From positions 62,001 through 126,000 of the forward strand of contig JHVO01000005.1 in the NCBI GenBank assembly GCA_000620185.1: DNA of 64,000 nt, read 5' to 3'. Position 1 is the stretch's first letter. Each line of letters begins with the position of its first letter. The notes beneath the pieces were generated by a model. That model was not told the DNA's origin. It saw only the letters and a program-made list of their open reading frames with translations, and ran no database searches. Source of the DNA: Geodermatophilaceae bacterium URHB0062. GTDB lineage: Bacteria > Actinomycetota > Actinomycetes > Mycobacteriales > Geodermatophilaceae. Below, piece after piece: positions 35,709-44,549 of the stretch. Both the position numbers and the translations under genes were made by a program.

Positions 35709-37135
35709 GCGATCGGACCACCTACGTGCCCGGATCGGGCACGGCGCTGATCGGCCCCGTCTGCGTGCTCCTGCTGCCGCCCGACGCAACGCCGGCGCGG
35801 ATCGCGCAGCTGTGGCCGCTCGTGCGCGACGGTGCCGATCTGGATGCCCTGCTCGAGGCTCTCGTCGCACACGGCCTGCGCGCGCTCGGCCCGTTCGTGC
35901 TGCTGCACGGCGACCGGGTGGTGCTGCGCGGCACCGGCCGTGCCGAGATCGTGGACACCGGGCGCACCCTGACGGCCGCGACGGTGACGACGTGGGCCGA
36001 GCACGCCGTGGATGCAGGCAGGCAGGTCGGTCTTCGGCTCGACGACGAGGCGGACGGCGATCCGCTGCCCGTGGTCGCCGGTGTGGTGCGGGCCGCCGTC
36101 GTCACGGTCACCACCGGGGCGGCGGTCGGCGGGAGCGCCCCGGAGCCCGAACCGGACCCCCAGCCGGAGCCGGAGCCCGAACCCGAGCCCGAACCTGCGA
36201 CCGAGCCGGAACCGGAGTCCGAGCCCGAGCCCGAGCCCGAACCCGAGCCGGAGCCCGAGCCCGAACCTGCGACCGAGCCGGAACCGGAGTCCGAGCCCGA
36301 GCCCGAACCCGAGCCGGAGCCCGAGCCCGAACCTGCGACCGAGCCGGAACCGGAGTCCGAGCCCGAGCCCGAGCCGGAGCCGGAGCCGGAGCCCGAACCG
36401 GAGCCCGAACCTGCGACCGAGCCGCAACCGGAGCCCGAGCCGCAACCGGAGCCCGAACCGGTGTCAGAGGCAGAGATGCAGGCCGACGTTGTCCCCCTCG
36501 TCGCGGCCGACTCCTCCGCGGCGCGCCTCCGAGCAGCCGCGGAGGGGAACCTGCCGGCCACGCCCACCGTCGACATCGGAGACCACGGTTCGACGATCCT
36601 GCGGGTCGAGCTGCCGGAGCCGCCCGAGCGCGGCGCGCACCGGGCGCCGGTCGGCGAGCCGGCGCAGCCGGGGCCGGACGAGGTCTGGGGCGTGCTCTGC
36701 CCGGAGGGTCACGCCAACCCGCCGCACGCCGCCGAGTGCCGCACCTGCGCCGCCGCGCTCCCCGAAGACGACCCGGTTCCGGTGCCGCGGCCGCCGCTCG
36801 GCTTCCTCCGTGTCAGCGACGGGACCGAGGTGCTGCTCGACCGCACGGTCCTCATCGGCCGGGCACCGAGCGCCGACCGGGTCTCGGGCGCCGGTACACC
36901 TCGCCTCCTGCGGGTGATCAGCCCGCAGCAGGACGTCTCCCGGACGCACGTCGAGGTTCGCGCGGAGGGCTGGGACGTTCTGGTGGTCGACCTGTCGTCC
37001 AACGGCACCCGGCTGATCCGACCAGGTGCCGAGCCCGAGATTCTGCCCCCGGGCGAGCCCGTCCCCGTGCCGGCCGGGTCCGTGCTGGATCTCGGTGACG
37101 GCGTCTCGGTGACCTACGAGGCAGGCACGGAGTGA
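35705..37135 (+). CDS. FHA-domain protein with Pro-Glu repeat and zinc ribbon
   Basis: 476 residues. The N-terminal 140 residues ([20 protein letters not shown] onward) form an unassigned globular domain. Residues 147-252 are almost pure Pro-Glu dipeptides. A zinc-ribbon-like element follows: C332-x3-H336 and C345-x2-C348. The C-terminal FHA domain (about 370-476) reads [16 protein letters not shown] and [12 protein letters not shown], and binds phosphothreonine. It is probably the partner or substrate reader of the phosphatase encoded upstream. The Pro-Glu part would act as a stiff acidic spacer. Confidence 0.9.
   Translation: MSDRTTYVPGSGTALIGPVCVLLLPPDATPARIAQLWPLVRDGADLDALLEALVAHGLRALGPFVLLHGDRVVLRGTGRAEIVDTGRTLTAATVTTWAEHAVDAGRQVGLRLDDEADGDPLPVVAGVVRAAVVTVTTGAAVGGSAPEPEPDPQPEPEPEPEPEPATEPEPESEPEPEPEPEPEPEPEPATEPEPESEPEPEPEPEPEPEPATEPEPESEPEPEPEPEPEPEPEPEPATEPQPEPEPQPEPEPVSEAEMQADVVPLVAADSSAARLRAAAEGNLPATPTVDIGDHGSTILRVELPEPPERGAHRAPVGEPAQPGPDEVWGVLCPEGHANPPHAAECRTCAAALPEDDPVPVPRPPLGFLRVSDGTEVLLDRTVLIGRAPSADRVSGAGTPRLLRVISPQQDVSRTHVEVRAEGWDVLVVDLSSNGTRLIRPGAEPEILPPGEPVPVPAGSVLDLGDGVSVTYEAGTE
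36143..36460 (+). repeat. Pro-Glu tandem repeat within the FHA gene
   Basis: A 318-bp run of GAGCCC/GAACCG-like hexamers encoding (EP)n. A marker motif PATEP recurs at 36194, 36266, 36332 and 36410, spaced 72, 66 and 78 bp apart, all multiples of six. This indicates expansion by slippage or unequal exchange in dipeptide steps. Confidence 0.92.
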
Positions 37136-37151
37136 GCGCCGACCGGGTCGG

Positions 37152-38105
37152 CTAGTCGCGCGGGGGCTTGCGGTCCTGGTCGGCCAGGAACCGCTCGAAC
37201 TCCGCGCCGATCTCCTCGGCGGTCGGCACCTCGCCCGTCGAGCTGAGCAGGTCCGTGCCCTCCCGGGCGGTCGTGAACGCGTCGTACTGCTGCTCGAGGG
37301 CCGCCACGACGGCGGTGTTCTCGGCGGACTGTGCGATCTGCTCGTCGATCTCGGTGCGGTGGGCCTCCGCGGCCTCGCGCAGCGCCTCGGTCGGCAGGTG
37401 CAGGCCGGTGAGCCGCTCCAGGTGCTCGAGCAGGGTCAGCGACCCAGCCGGATAGGTCGTCTGCGCAAGGTAGTGCGGCACATGCGCGGCGACCCCGAGT
37501 GCGTCGATCCCGGCCTCGCCGAGCCGCAGCTCCAGCAGGGCCGAGGCGCTGCCGGGGATCCGCATCTCGCCCCAGTACACGGGATAGGGCTCGATCAGCT
37601 GACGCCTGGTGGCGTGCGCGGTCACCGTGACCGGACGGGTGTGCGGCACCGGCATGGGAATGGCCTGCAGGGCGATCACCGAGGTCACCCCGAGCCGTTC
37701 CACGAGGGAGGCGACCGCCGCGATGAACCGTTCCCAGGCGTAGTCCGGCTCGGCGCCGTGCAGGAGGAGGAACGGCTCGCCCGCGTCGTCCTCGAGGGCG
37801 TAGAGGAGCAGCTCGGGGGCGGCGAAGGACTCGTACCGGTCGCCGCTGAACGTCATCCGCGGGCGGTGCGCCCGGTAGTCGACGAGGCTGTCGGCGTCGA
37901 ACCGGGCCACGATCTCGTGCGGCGGGGAGGCCAGCAGGTGGGCTCCGGCCAGCGCAGCGGCGTGCGCGGCGTCGAAGTCTCCGGCGAGGTCGTGCACCAG
38001 CACGAGGCCGCGCCGCGAACCGGGATGGTCGACGGCCTCCTCCCGCTCCAGGAAGGACTGCGCCGCGGGGAGCAGCTCGACGAGCTCCTCCGGTCGCTGG
38101 GGCAC
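37152..38105 (-). CDS. PAC2-family protein
   Basis: 317 residues of the PAC2 (proteasome assembly chaperone 2-like) family. Motifs include LVHDLAGDFDAAHAA, LVDYRAHRPRMTF, LLLHGAEPDYAWERF and GVAAHVPHYLAQTTYP. An acidic C-terminal helical tail ends in ADQDRKPPRD. Actinobacterial members have unknown function. GTG 38103-38105 is followed by PQRPEELVELLP and preceded by GGAGG. Its stop is only 16 bp from the convergent FHA gene, with no hairpin between. Confidence 0.88.
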   Translation of the reverse strand: MPQRPEELVELLPAAQSFLEREEAVDHPGSRRGLVLVHDLAGDFDAAHAAALAGAHLLASPPHEIVARFDADSLVDYRAHRPRMTFSGDRYESFAAPELLLYALEDDAGEPFLLLHGAEPDYAWERFIAAVASLVERLGVTSVIALQAIPMPVPHTRPVTVTAHATRRQLIEPYPVYWGEMRIPGSASALLELRLGEAGIDALGVAAHVPHYLAQTTYPAGSLTLLEHLERLTGLHLPTEALREAAEAHRTEIDEQIAQSAENTAVVAALEQQYDAFTTAREGTDLLSSTGEVPTAEEIGAEFERFLADQDRKPPRD

Positions 38106-38233
38106 GGTGGAACCTCCTGACTCGGTCGCCGGGTGCTGCTGCGCACCGGCGGGGTGTGCTCGGCCGGATGTAGCCGATCGGTGCAGCCGCGTCGGCGCCG
38201 CCCGCATTCCCATGGTCCTCCGGACGGGGCGGG

Positions 38234-39547
38234 TCAGCCCCTGGGGTTGCGGTCCGGGGGGTCGGCCGGGGCCGCCACCTGCTCGTGGACCACCTCGGCA
38301 CCGCCGACGTCGCCGGTGACGCGCGCGCGGGTGCCGTCGTCCTCCACCTCCGGGGATCGGCCGTCGATCTCGTCGCGCGCGTACCGGTAGATCACCGCGA
38401 TGAGCGCCGCCACCGGTACGGAGAGGAAGGCGCCGATGATGCCGGCCAGGCTGCTGCCCGCGGTGACGGCGAGGATCACGACGGCGGCGTGCAGGTTGAA
38501 CCCGCGCCCCTGGATGATCGGCTGCAGGATGTTGCCCTCGATCTGCTGCACGAGCAGGACGATCCCCAGCACGATCAGCGCCGTGGTGAACCCGTTGCTG
38601 ACCAACGCGATGAGGACGGCGAACGCGCCGGCCACGACGGCGCCGATGATGGGGACGAACCCGCCGAAGAACGTCAGCACCGCGAGCGGGATGACCAGCG
38701 GCACGCCGAGGATCCACAGCCCCAGGCCGATGAAGAACGCGTCGATGAAGCCGACGAGGGCCTGCTGGCGGATGAACTCCGACAGGGTCGCCCAGGACTT
38801 GTAGGACAGCGCGGCCACGTGGCGGGCCACCCGCGGGCCGGTCTGGGCCGACAGCCACGGCACCCAGCGCGGGCCGTCCTTCAGGAAGAAGAAGACCAGC
38901 ACCAGCGCGAGCACCAGGTTCAGCAGGCTGTTGCCGACGACCGAGGCGCCGGTGAGCGCGTAGCCCGCGATGTTCTGTGCGTTGTTCTGGATCGAGTTGA
39001 TGACCGAGTCGACGGCGTTGCCGATCTGGTCCTCGCCGAAGTTGAACGGCGGGCCCTGTAGCCACTCCTGGACGTCCTGCAGGGCGCTCGTCGCGGCGTC
39101 GGAGAGCTCGGTGACCTGGTCGGCGACCGAGGGCGCGATCGCCGCGATGATGCCGACGAAGATCGCGACGGCGGCCAGCAGGACCGTCGAGGCGGCCAGC
39201 GCCGGTGGCCACCGGTGCTTGCGGAGGAACCGGGTGGCCGGCCACAGCACCGTGGCGATCAGCAGGCCCAGCACGACCGGCAGGAGGATGGACCACAGCT
39301 TCCCGAGCACCCAGAACAGCAGGTAGAGAGCGGCGGCGACCAGCAGCAGCCGGCCCGAGTAGACGGCCATCGTGTGAGATGCGCGCTGCAGCTTCGGCCC
39401 GCGGCCCTCTGTGGGCGCCGGTGCCGCCGTCGTCTCACCCCCGGGCTCGACGGATGGGCCCGGCCCGGACGCGGGTGACGCGCCGGATTCCTCGGTCGCG
39501 ACGGGTTCCGTCGGGCCGTTGGTACGGCCGGGGAGTCGGAGCCTCAT
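38234..39547 (-). CDS. AI-2E family transporter (PerM-like)
   Basis: 437 residues. A 60-residue disordered Pro/Glu/Ala leader precedes about eight transmembrane helices with the family pattern: LLLVAAALYLLFWVLGKLWS, then a periplasmic helix-rich loop, LVLVFFFLKDGPRW, FFGGFVPIIGAVVAGAFAVL and QQIEGNILQPIIQGRGFNLH. Substrates are unsettled; some members are Na+/H+ antiporters. ATG 39545-39547. A second paralogue lies at 46914. Confidence 0.9.
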   Translation of the reverse strand: MRLRLPGRTNGPTEPVATEESGASPASGPGPSVEPGGETTAAPAPTEGRGPKLQRASHTMAVYSGRLLLVAAALYLLFWVLGKLWSILLPVVLGLLIATVLWPATRFLRKHRWPPALAASTVLLAAVAIFVGIIAAIAPSVADQVTELSDAATSALQDVQEWLQGPPFNFGEDQIGNAVDSVINSIQNNAQNIAGYALTGASVVGNSLLNLVLALVLVFFFLKDGPRWVPWLSAQTGPRVARHVAALSYKSWATLSEFIRQQALVGFIDAFFIGLGLWILGVPLVIPLAVLTFFGGFVPIIGAVVAGAFAVLIALVSNGFTTALIVLGIVLLVQQIEGNILQPIIQGRGFNLHAAVVILAVTAGSSLAGIIGAFLSVPVAALIAVIYRYARDEIDGRSPEVEDDGTRARVTGDVGGAEVVHEQVAAPADPPDRNPRG

Positions 39548-39643
39548 GACGACGATCTCAACACACAAGCCTCCGGGAGACCGGCCGGAACGATCTTTCG
39601 CCGCCGCTCCGCGGGTGTCGGTGGTCCGTCGTACCGTCCCCCC

Positions 39644-40111
39644 ATGCCGAAGACCGCCACAGCCGACCGCGTCGACCGCGAGGCCCTGCTGGAGTTCCTG
39701 CGCCCGCGCCACCACGCGGTGCTCGTCACCCGGAGAGGCACGGGCGGCGTGCAGCTCTCGCCGGTGACGTGCGGCGTCGACGCGGAGGGCCGCATCGTGG
39801 TCTCGACGTACCCGCAGCGCGCGAAGGTCGCCAACGCCCGGCGCGATCCGGCCGTGTCGATGTGCGTCCTCTCGGAGGACTTCGACGGGCCGTGGGTGCA
39901 GGTCGACGGCGAGGCCGAGGTGCTCGACCTGCCCGACGCGCTGGAGCCGCTCGTCGACTACTACCGCTCGATCAGCGGCGAGCACCCCGACTGGGACGAG
40001 TACCGCGTAGCGATGACGCGGCAGGGCAAGTCGCTGCTGCGCATCACGGTGACCGGCTGGGGTCCCGTCGCGACGGGCGGCTTCCCACCCGAGGTGATTG
40101 ACAAGCTCTGA
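39644..40111 (+). CDS. PPOX-class F420-dependent oxidoreductase
   Basis: 155 residues with a split-barrel FMN/F420-binding fold. Motifs are HHAVLVTRRGTGGVQLSPVT, VSTYPQRAKVANARRDP and VQVDGEAEVLDLPDALEPLV. The family uses deazaflavin F420 in many actinobacteria. The substrate is unknown. ATG 39644; divergent from the AI-2E gene. Confidence 0.88.
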   Translation: MPKTATADRVDREALLEFLRPRHHAVLVTRRGTGGVQLSPVTCGVDAEGRIVVSTYPQRAKVANARRDPAVSMCVLSEDFDGPWVQVDGEAEVLDLPDALEPLVDYYRSISGEHPDWDEYRVAMTRQGKSLLRITVTGWGPVATGGFPPEVIDKL

Positions 40112-40117
40112 CCCTTG

Positions 40118-40134
40118 CCTTTGCGAATGAAAGG
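40118..40134. promoter_or_regulatory. palindrome before the SatD-like gene
   Basis: CCTTTGCGAATGAAAGG has 5-bp arms and lies 15 bp before GTG 40150 in the least GC-rich patch nearby. Its position suits an operator over a promoter with a very short leader. Confidence 0.35.
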
Positions 40135-40149
40135 TGTCAGACTTGCGCG

Positions 40150-40737
40150 GTGCCGTTCGTGCTGACCATCGACCAACGGGGCAGCAGGCGCGGTCCCGAC
40201 CGCGTGGCTGACGTGCTGCCGCGCCTCAACCACACCGTGCCCACCGTCCTCCCGTTCGAGCGCACCGCCGGCGACGAGTTCCAGGGCGTGCTGGCCGAGG
40301 CCGACGACGTGGTCGACGCCGTGCTGGACCTGGTCCGACTCGGCGGCTGGAGCATCGGGGTGGGAGCGGGGCCCGTCCAGAGCCCCCTGCCGGCCAGCAC
40401 CCGCGCGGGCGCGGGCCCGGCGTTCCTCAGCGCCCGCCGCGCCGTCGACGCCGCCAAGCAGCGACCGGCCCGGCTCGCCGTCCGGGGCGCGGTGCCCACC
40501 GACGCCGGTGACGCCCAGGCCGTCCTCACCGCCCTCGCGGTGATCGTCGGGCGCCGCAGCGAGCAGGCGTGGGAGGCCATCGCCCTCGTGGGCCGCGGGC
40601 ACACCCAGGCCGAGGCGGCCGCGGAGCTGGGCATCACCCGGCAGGCGGTCGGCCAGCGGCTGGCTGCGGGGCTCTGGGAGCTGGAACTGGACCTGCGCCC
40701 CACGGCGGCGCGGCTGCTCACCCGGGCGGCCGGGTGA
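40150..40737 (+). CDS. SatD-like protein with C-terminal helix-turn-helix
   Basis: 195 residues. The first 130 resemble SatD-type proteins: FVLTIDQRGSRRGPDRV, a RTAGDEFQGVL motif, GGWSIGVGAGPVQSPLP and FLSARRAVDAAK. The last 55 residues contain a sigma-region-4-like helix-turn-helix (GHTQAEAAAELGITRQAVGQ), implying DNA binding. It overlaps the membrane-protein gene by GTGA, as satD and satE do in Streptococcus. The role is unknown. Confidence 0.7.
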   Translation: MPFVLTIDQRGSRRGPDRVADVLPRLNHTVPTVLPFERTAGDEFQGVLAEADDVVDAVLDLVRLGGWSIGVGAGPVQSPLPASTRAGAGPAFLSARRAVDAAKQRPARLAVRGAVPTDAGDAQAVLTALAVIVGRRSEQAWEAIALVGRGHTQAEAAAELGITRQAVGQRLAAGLWELELDLRPTAARLLTRAAG

Positions 40738-41267
40738 ACGCCGCCGCCGTCGGCCTGCTCGGGGTGGTCGCCGTCGGTGGGCTGGCGCTGACCGTCCGGG
40801 GTGAGCGGCCACGCCGGCCGTGGGCCGGTCCGATCCTGGCCGCGCTGCTGGCCGCCCTCCTGGCCGTCGCCGCCCTGCTGGCCTGGGTGGGCACCGACGC
40901 CTCCGACCGGCTGGTCGAGGTCGGCGCGCTGGGTGCGGTGCTCGCCGCGGTCGCGGCCGGAGGACCGGTGGCCACCGCCGTCCTCGCCGCGGCCGATCCA
41001 TCCGCCGTCGGCGTGCCGGGCGGTCCGCAGGACTCCGACATCCTCCGCGGCGGCGCCTGGATCGGCGTGCTGGAGCGGGCGGCCGTCGCGGCCACCCTGC
41101 TCGCGGGCTCGGCGGAGGGGCTGGTCGTCGTCCTCGCGGTGAAGGGCCTCGGGCGGTACTCCGAGCTCCGGGCGCCGGCCGCCGCCGAGCGGTTCATCGT
41201 CGGCACGCTCGCCAGCGCGCTGTGGGCCGCCGCCTGCGTCGGGGTCGCCGTCCTGCTCCGCGGCTGA
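40734..41267 (+). CDS. membrane protein coupled to the SatD-like gene
   Basis: 177 residues with about four hydrophobic helices (2-20, 32-52, 62-85, 100-132 and a terminal one near 157-175). No known domain. GTG 40734 overlaps the upstream stop, so co-translation is likely. It probably forms a two-gene unit with the SatD-like regulator. Confidence 0.78.
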   Translation: MNAAAVGLLGVVAVGGLALTVRGERPRRPWAGPILAALLAALLAVAALLAWVGTDASDRLVEVGALGAVLAAVAAGGPVATAVLAAADPSAVGVPGGPQDSDILRGGAWIGVLERAAVAATLLAGSAEGLVVVLAVKGLGRYSELRAPAAAERFIVGTLASALWAAACVGVAVLLRG

Positions 41268-41374
41268 GACCTCGCCGACGCTCCCTGTCCTCCGTACGGG
41301 TGGTGCCCCGATCTGGGCGTTTTCCTCCGCTGCTCGCCGGGCAGACGCGCCCGGAACCCGACCGAGGAGGATCT

Positions 41375-42031
41375 GTGAGCCAGGACGACGCACTGCGACC
41401 GCTCTCGCCCGAGGAACTGGCCGCCGAGACCGGCGCCGCCCTGCCCGACAAGGAAGTCATCTCGCTGCTCGACCTCAACGCCGATCTCGACCTCGCCCTC
41501 GACGCCGCCGCGCCGATCGACCTGGCGGTGGCCGCCAACGCCAACGTCGCGGCCCCGATCGACGCATCCGTCGGCGCGAACGTGCTGTCGGTCGGCTCGA
41601 CCGCGCAGGCGCTCTCCGACCAGGGCGTGATCATCGACCAGGGCATCACCGGCGAGGCGGTGGCCCACGCCCCGCAGGACAGCGCCATCGACCAGTCCGG
41701 CGACGTGGCCGGCGGCACGGACACCGCGGCCCCGACCACCGCCGGCACCGACGTCGGCGCCGTCCCCACGGACGCCGGTGGCGCCCTGGACGGCAACCTG
41801 CTGAACGTCGACGTCGACCTGAACGCCGACCTGAACCTCGCGGCTCCCATCGACGGCGCCGTGGCCGCCAACGCGAACGTGGCGGCACCGATCGACGCCT
41901 CCGTCGCGGCCAACGTCGGCTCGGTCGATTCGGCGGCGACGGCGATCTCGCAGCAGGACGCGATCATCACGCAGGACGTCGACGCCGACGCGAACGCGAC
42001 CGCCGACCAGACGTCCACCATCACCCAGTGA
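41375..42031 (+). CDS. repeat polypeptide with leader-like N-terminus
   Basis: 218 residues, acidic, without Cys, Trp, Phe or Tyr. Residues 1-31 (PLSPEELAAETGAALPDKEV within) look like a RiPP-type leader. Two homologous blocks follow: about 35-92 and 150-206, sharing AANANVAAPIDASV. A Thr/Ala/Gly/Asp linker joins them. No signal peptide. GTG 41375 has GGAGGA 7 nt upstream. An M50 protease with a PqqD-like domain starts 22 bp after its stop, so it is a candidate substrate. No characterised homologue is recognised. Confidence 0.8.
   Translation: MSQDDALRPLSPEELAAETGAALPDKEVISLLDLNADLDLALDAAAPIDLAVAANANVAAPIDASVGANVLSVGSTAQALSDQGVIIDQGITGEAVAHAPQDSAIDQSGDVAGGTDTAAPTTAGTDVGAVPTDAGGALDGNLLNVDVDLNADLNLAAPIDGAVAANANVAAPIDASVAANVGSVDSAATAISQQDAIITQDVDADANATADQTSTITQ
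41477..41649 (+). repeat. internal repeat, copy 1
   Basis: First block of the repeat polypeptide, encoding NADLDLAL, AAPIDLAVAANANV, AAPIDASVGANV and QGVIIDQG. Similarity to the block at 41822 is clearer in protein than in DNA, so the duplication is old. Confidence 0.75.
41822..41979 (+). repeat. internal repeat, copy 2
   Basis: Second block, encoding NADLNL, AAPIDGAVAANANV, AAPIDASVAANV and QDAIITQD, in the same order as copy 1. Confidence 0.75.
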
Positions 42032-42053
42032 CCGCGCACCGGTCCGCACGCGG

Positions 42054-44480
42054 ATGAGTGATCCGCGCACCCGGCCGATTCCGGTCGCGGGCCCGGCTGC
42101 TCCGGCGGCCGGGCCCGCGACCGCCACGGGGGAGGCCGGGGGCCAGGTGCTGGCCCGGGCCTCGGGTGTCGAACTGCTCGGCGAGGTCCCCGGCTCCGGG
42201 TACCGGCGGCCGCCGGCGCTGGCCCGCCGCGGCGACGGCCAGGTGGTCACGCTGACCCCCCTGCTGCACGCCGTCCTGGCCGCCGTCGACGGACGGCGGA
42301 CCGTCGCGGAGGTCGCCGCGCGGGTGGGCGAGGCGGCCCAGCGACTGGTGCGCCCCGAGGACGTCCGGCAGCTGGTGGACGCCTCGCTCCGGCCGCTCGG
42401 CCTGCTCCGGCTCGCCGACGGCCGCGAGCCGGAGGTGCGCCGGGCCAACCCGCTGCTGGCGCTGCGGCTGCGCCGGGCCGTGACCGACCCCGCCGTCACC
42501 CGCCGGCTCACCGCGCCGTTCGCGGTCCTGTTCTCCCCGCTCGTCGTCGTCCCGGTGGTCCTCGACTTCGGGGCGGTCGCCGTCTGGGTGCTGTTCTCCG
42601 AGGGTCTGGCCGCGGCGACCGCGCAGGCGTTCGGCAACCCGGCCCTCTTCCTCGCGATCGTCGCCCTGACCGTCGTCAGCGCGGGCTTCCACGAGTTCGG
42701 CCACGCGGCCGCCGCCCGGTACGGCGGTGCGACGCCCGGCGCGATGGGCGTCGGCTTCTACCTGTTCTGGCCGGCCTTCTACACCGACGTGACCGACAGC
42801 TACCGGCTCGGCCGCGGCGGCCGGGTGCGCACCGACCTCGGCGGCCTGTACTTCAACGCGATCGTCGTCCTGCTGTCCTTCGGCGCGTGGTGGCTGACCG
42901 GCTGGCACGCGGTGCTCCTGCTGGTGGCCACCCAGGTGCTGCAGATGGTCCGGCAACTGGCCCCGCTGCTCCGCTTCGACGGCTACCACGTGCTCGCCGA
43001 CCTGACCGGCGTCCCCGACCTCTACCAGCGGATCGGCCCGATCCTGCGCGGGCTGGTGCCCGGCCGCTGGCGCCAGCCGGAGGCGACCGCGCTGAAGACC
43101 TGGGCGCGCGTCGTGGTGATCGCGTGGGTGCTGGTCGTGGTGCCGCTCATGGCGACCTCGATGCTGCTGATGGTCCTGGCCCTCCCGCGGCTGCTGGGCA
43201 CGGCATGGGCGTCGTTGCAGCGGCAGGCATCGCTGCTGGCCGCCGCGTCCGGCGACGGCGACATCCTGGGTGTCCTCGCCCGGCTCCTCGGGGTCGTCGC
43301 CGTCGTGGTGCCGGTTCTCGGCATCGGCTACGTCGTCGTGCGCCTCGTGCGGCGGACGGCCGTGGGCCTGTGGCGGCGCACCGACGGGCGGCCGGTCCGG
43401 CGGGCGCTCGCCGTCGTCCTCGCGGCGGCCCTCGTCGCCGGCCTGGCGTGGGCGTGGTGGCCCGACGGCGACCGGTACCGCCCGGTGCGGGCGTGGGAGG
43501 GCGGCACGGTGCTCGACGCCGTGCCCGCCGCGCACGGCTCCGCCCTGGAGGCCGGCTCCCGCGGCACCGGGACGACGGTCTGGCCCCAGGACGCCGGCGC
43601 CCTGCCCACCGCGGACGATCCGGCGCTGGCCCTGGTGCTGATGCCGCGGTCGGCGAACGGCGGCGCGAACGGCGCGGGAACCGCCCCCGGTGGGCCCGCG
43701 GTCGCGCCGACGTGGGTGTTCCCGTTCGACCGGCCGGCGCCTCCCGCCGAGGGTGACAACCAGGCGCTCGCGGTCAACACCACCGACGGATCGGTGGCCT
43801 ACGACGTGTCCTTCGCCCTCGTCTGGGCCGACGGCGACACCGCGCTCCAGCGCAACGAGGCCTATGCCTTCGCCAGCTGCACCGGCTGCCGCACGGTCGC
43901 CGTCGCCTTCCAGGTCGTCGTCCTCGTCGGATCGGTCGACGTCGTCGTGCCGCAGAACATCTCGGCGGCGGTCAACTACGCCTGCGTCCAGTGCGTCACC
44001 TACGCGCTCGCGACCCAGCTCGTCGTCAGCACGCCGGGGCCGCTCAGCGAGGACGGCATGACCCGCCTGGCCGAGGTGTGGGAGGAGCTGCGGGCCTTCG
44101 GCGAGCAGATCGAGGGCGTGCCGCTGGCCGAGCTCCGCGACCGGCTCACCGCGTTCGAGCAGCAGATCCTCGACGTCGTCCGCGCCGACACGGCGCCCGC
44201 CGACGGGTCCGACGCGGCCGACCCGACCGTGGCGGACCCCCACGACCCCGCCACGGCCACCTCGACGACCGGGTCGCCGGACCCGACGTCGGACCCGGCC
44301 GGGGAGACGGCGACGGCGACGGAGGACGGCGACGGCGCGACGTCCGACACCGCGCAGCCCACGGAGGCGGAACCGACCGGCTCGGCGACGGCGACCACGA
44401 CCGCGGCACCGGTGTCGTCGGCGGCGTCGGAGAGCAGCCCGGACGGAGCTCCGGCGTCGTCGGCCGGCGCCTCCGGCTGA
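42054..44480 (+). CDS. M50 zinc metalloprotease with PqqD-like N-terminus and cysteine-bearing C-terminal domain
   Basis: 808 residues. A cytosolic winged-helix/PqqD-like domain (about 37-121) has VVTLTPLLHAVLAAVDGRRT and a closing LGLLRLAD. A site-2-protease core follows, with H213-E-F-G-H217 in a membrane helix and the third ligand in F308-D-G-Y-H. Further transmembrane helices reach about 480. The outer C-terminal domain (about 480-700) has two CxxC pairs (C609/C612, C644/C647). A disordered Ser/Thr/Glu tail ends it. It resembles proteins annotated as putative peptide zinc metalloproteases. It probably recognises the leader of the repeat polypeptide encoded just upstream. Confidence 0.85.
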   Translation: MSDPRTRPIPVAGPAAPAAGPATATGEAGGQVLARASGVELLGEVPGSGYRRPPALARRGDGQVVTLTPLLHAVLAAVDGRRTVAEVAARVGEAAQRLVRPEDVRQLVDASLRPLGLLRLADGREPEVRRANPLLALRLRRAVTDPAVTRRLTAPFAVLFSPLVVVPVVLDFGAVAVWVLFSEGLAAATAQAFGNPALFLAIVALTVVSAGFHEFGHAAAARYGGATPGAMGVGFYLFWPAFYTDVTDSYRLGRGGRVRTDLGGLYFNAIVVLLSFGAWWLTGWHAVLLLVATQVLQMVRQLAPLLRFDGYHVLADLTGVPDLYQRIGPILRGLVPGRWRQPEATALKTWARVVVIAWVLVVVPLMATSMLLMVLALPRLLGTAWASLQRQASLLAAASGDGDILGVLARLLGVVAVVVPVLGIGYVVVRLVRRTAVGLWRRTDGRPVRRALAVVLAAALVAGLAWAWWPDGDRYRPVRAWEGGTVLDAVPAAHGSALEAGSRGTGTTVWPQDAGALPTADDPALALVLMPRSANGGANGAGTAPGGPAVAPTWVFPFDRPAPPAEGDNQALAVNTTDGSVAYDVSFALVWADGDTALQRNEAYAFASCTGCRTVAVAFQVVVLVGSVDVVVPQNISAAVNYACVQCVTYALATQLVVSTPGPLSEDGMTRLAEVWEELRAFGEQIEGVPLAELRDRLTAFEQQILDVVRADTAPADGSDAADPTVADPHDPATATSTTGSPDPTSDPAGETATATEDGDGATSDTAQPTEAEPTGSATATTTAAPVSSAASESSPDGAPASSAGASG

Positions 44481-44549
44481 CCCCGACCCCGAGCGGGCGG
44501 AGCGCGCGCCCGGGAGAATGGCCTGAGTCTCGTCGTCCCTGGAGGTCTC

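Noticed and set aside
35722-36576. Minus-strand Ser/Gly repeat protein opposite the Pro-Glu repeat
   Set aside because: It is the mechanical complement of the EP codons; no start context and no domain outside the repeat.
39616-39636. TGTCGG...CGTACC before the F420-dependent oxidoreductase
   Set aside because: Resembles the ECF42 boxes, but the spacing is about 9 bp shorter than in the two supported copies.
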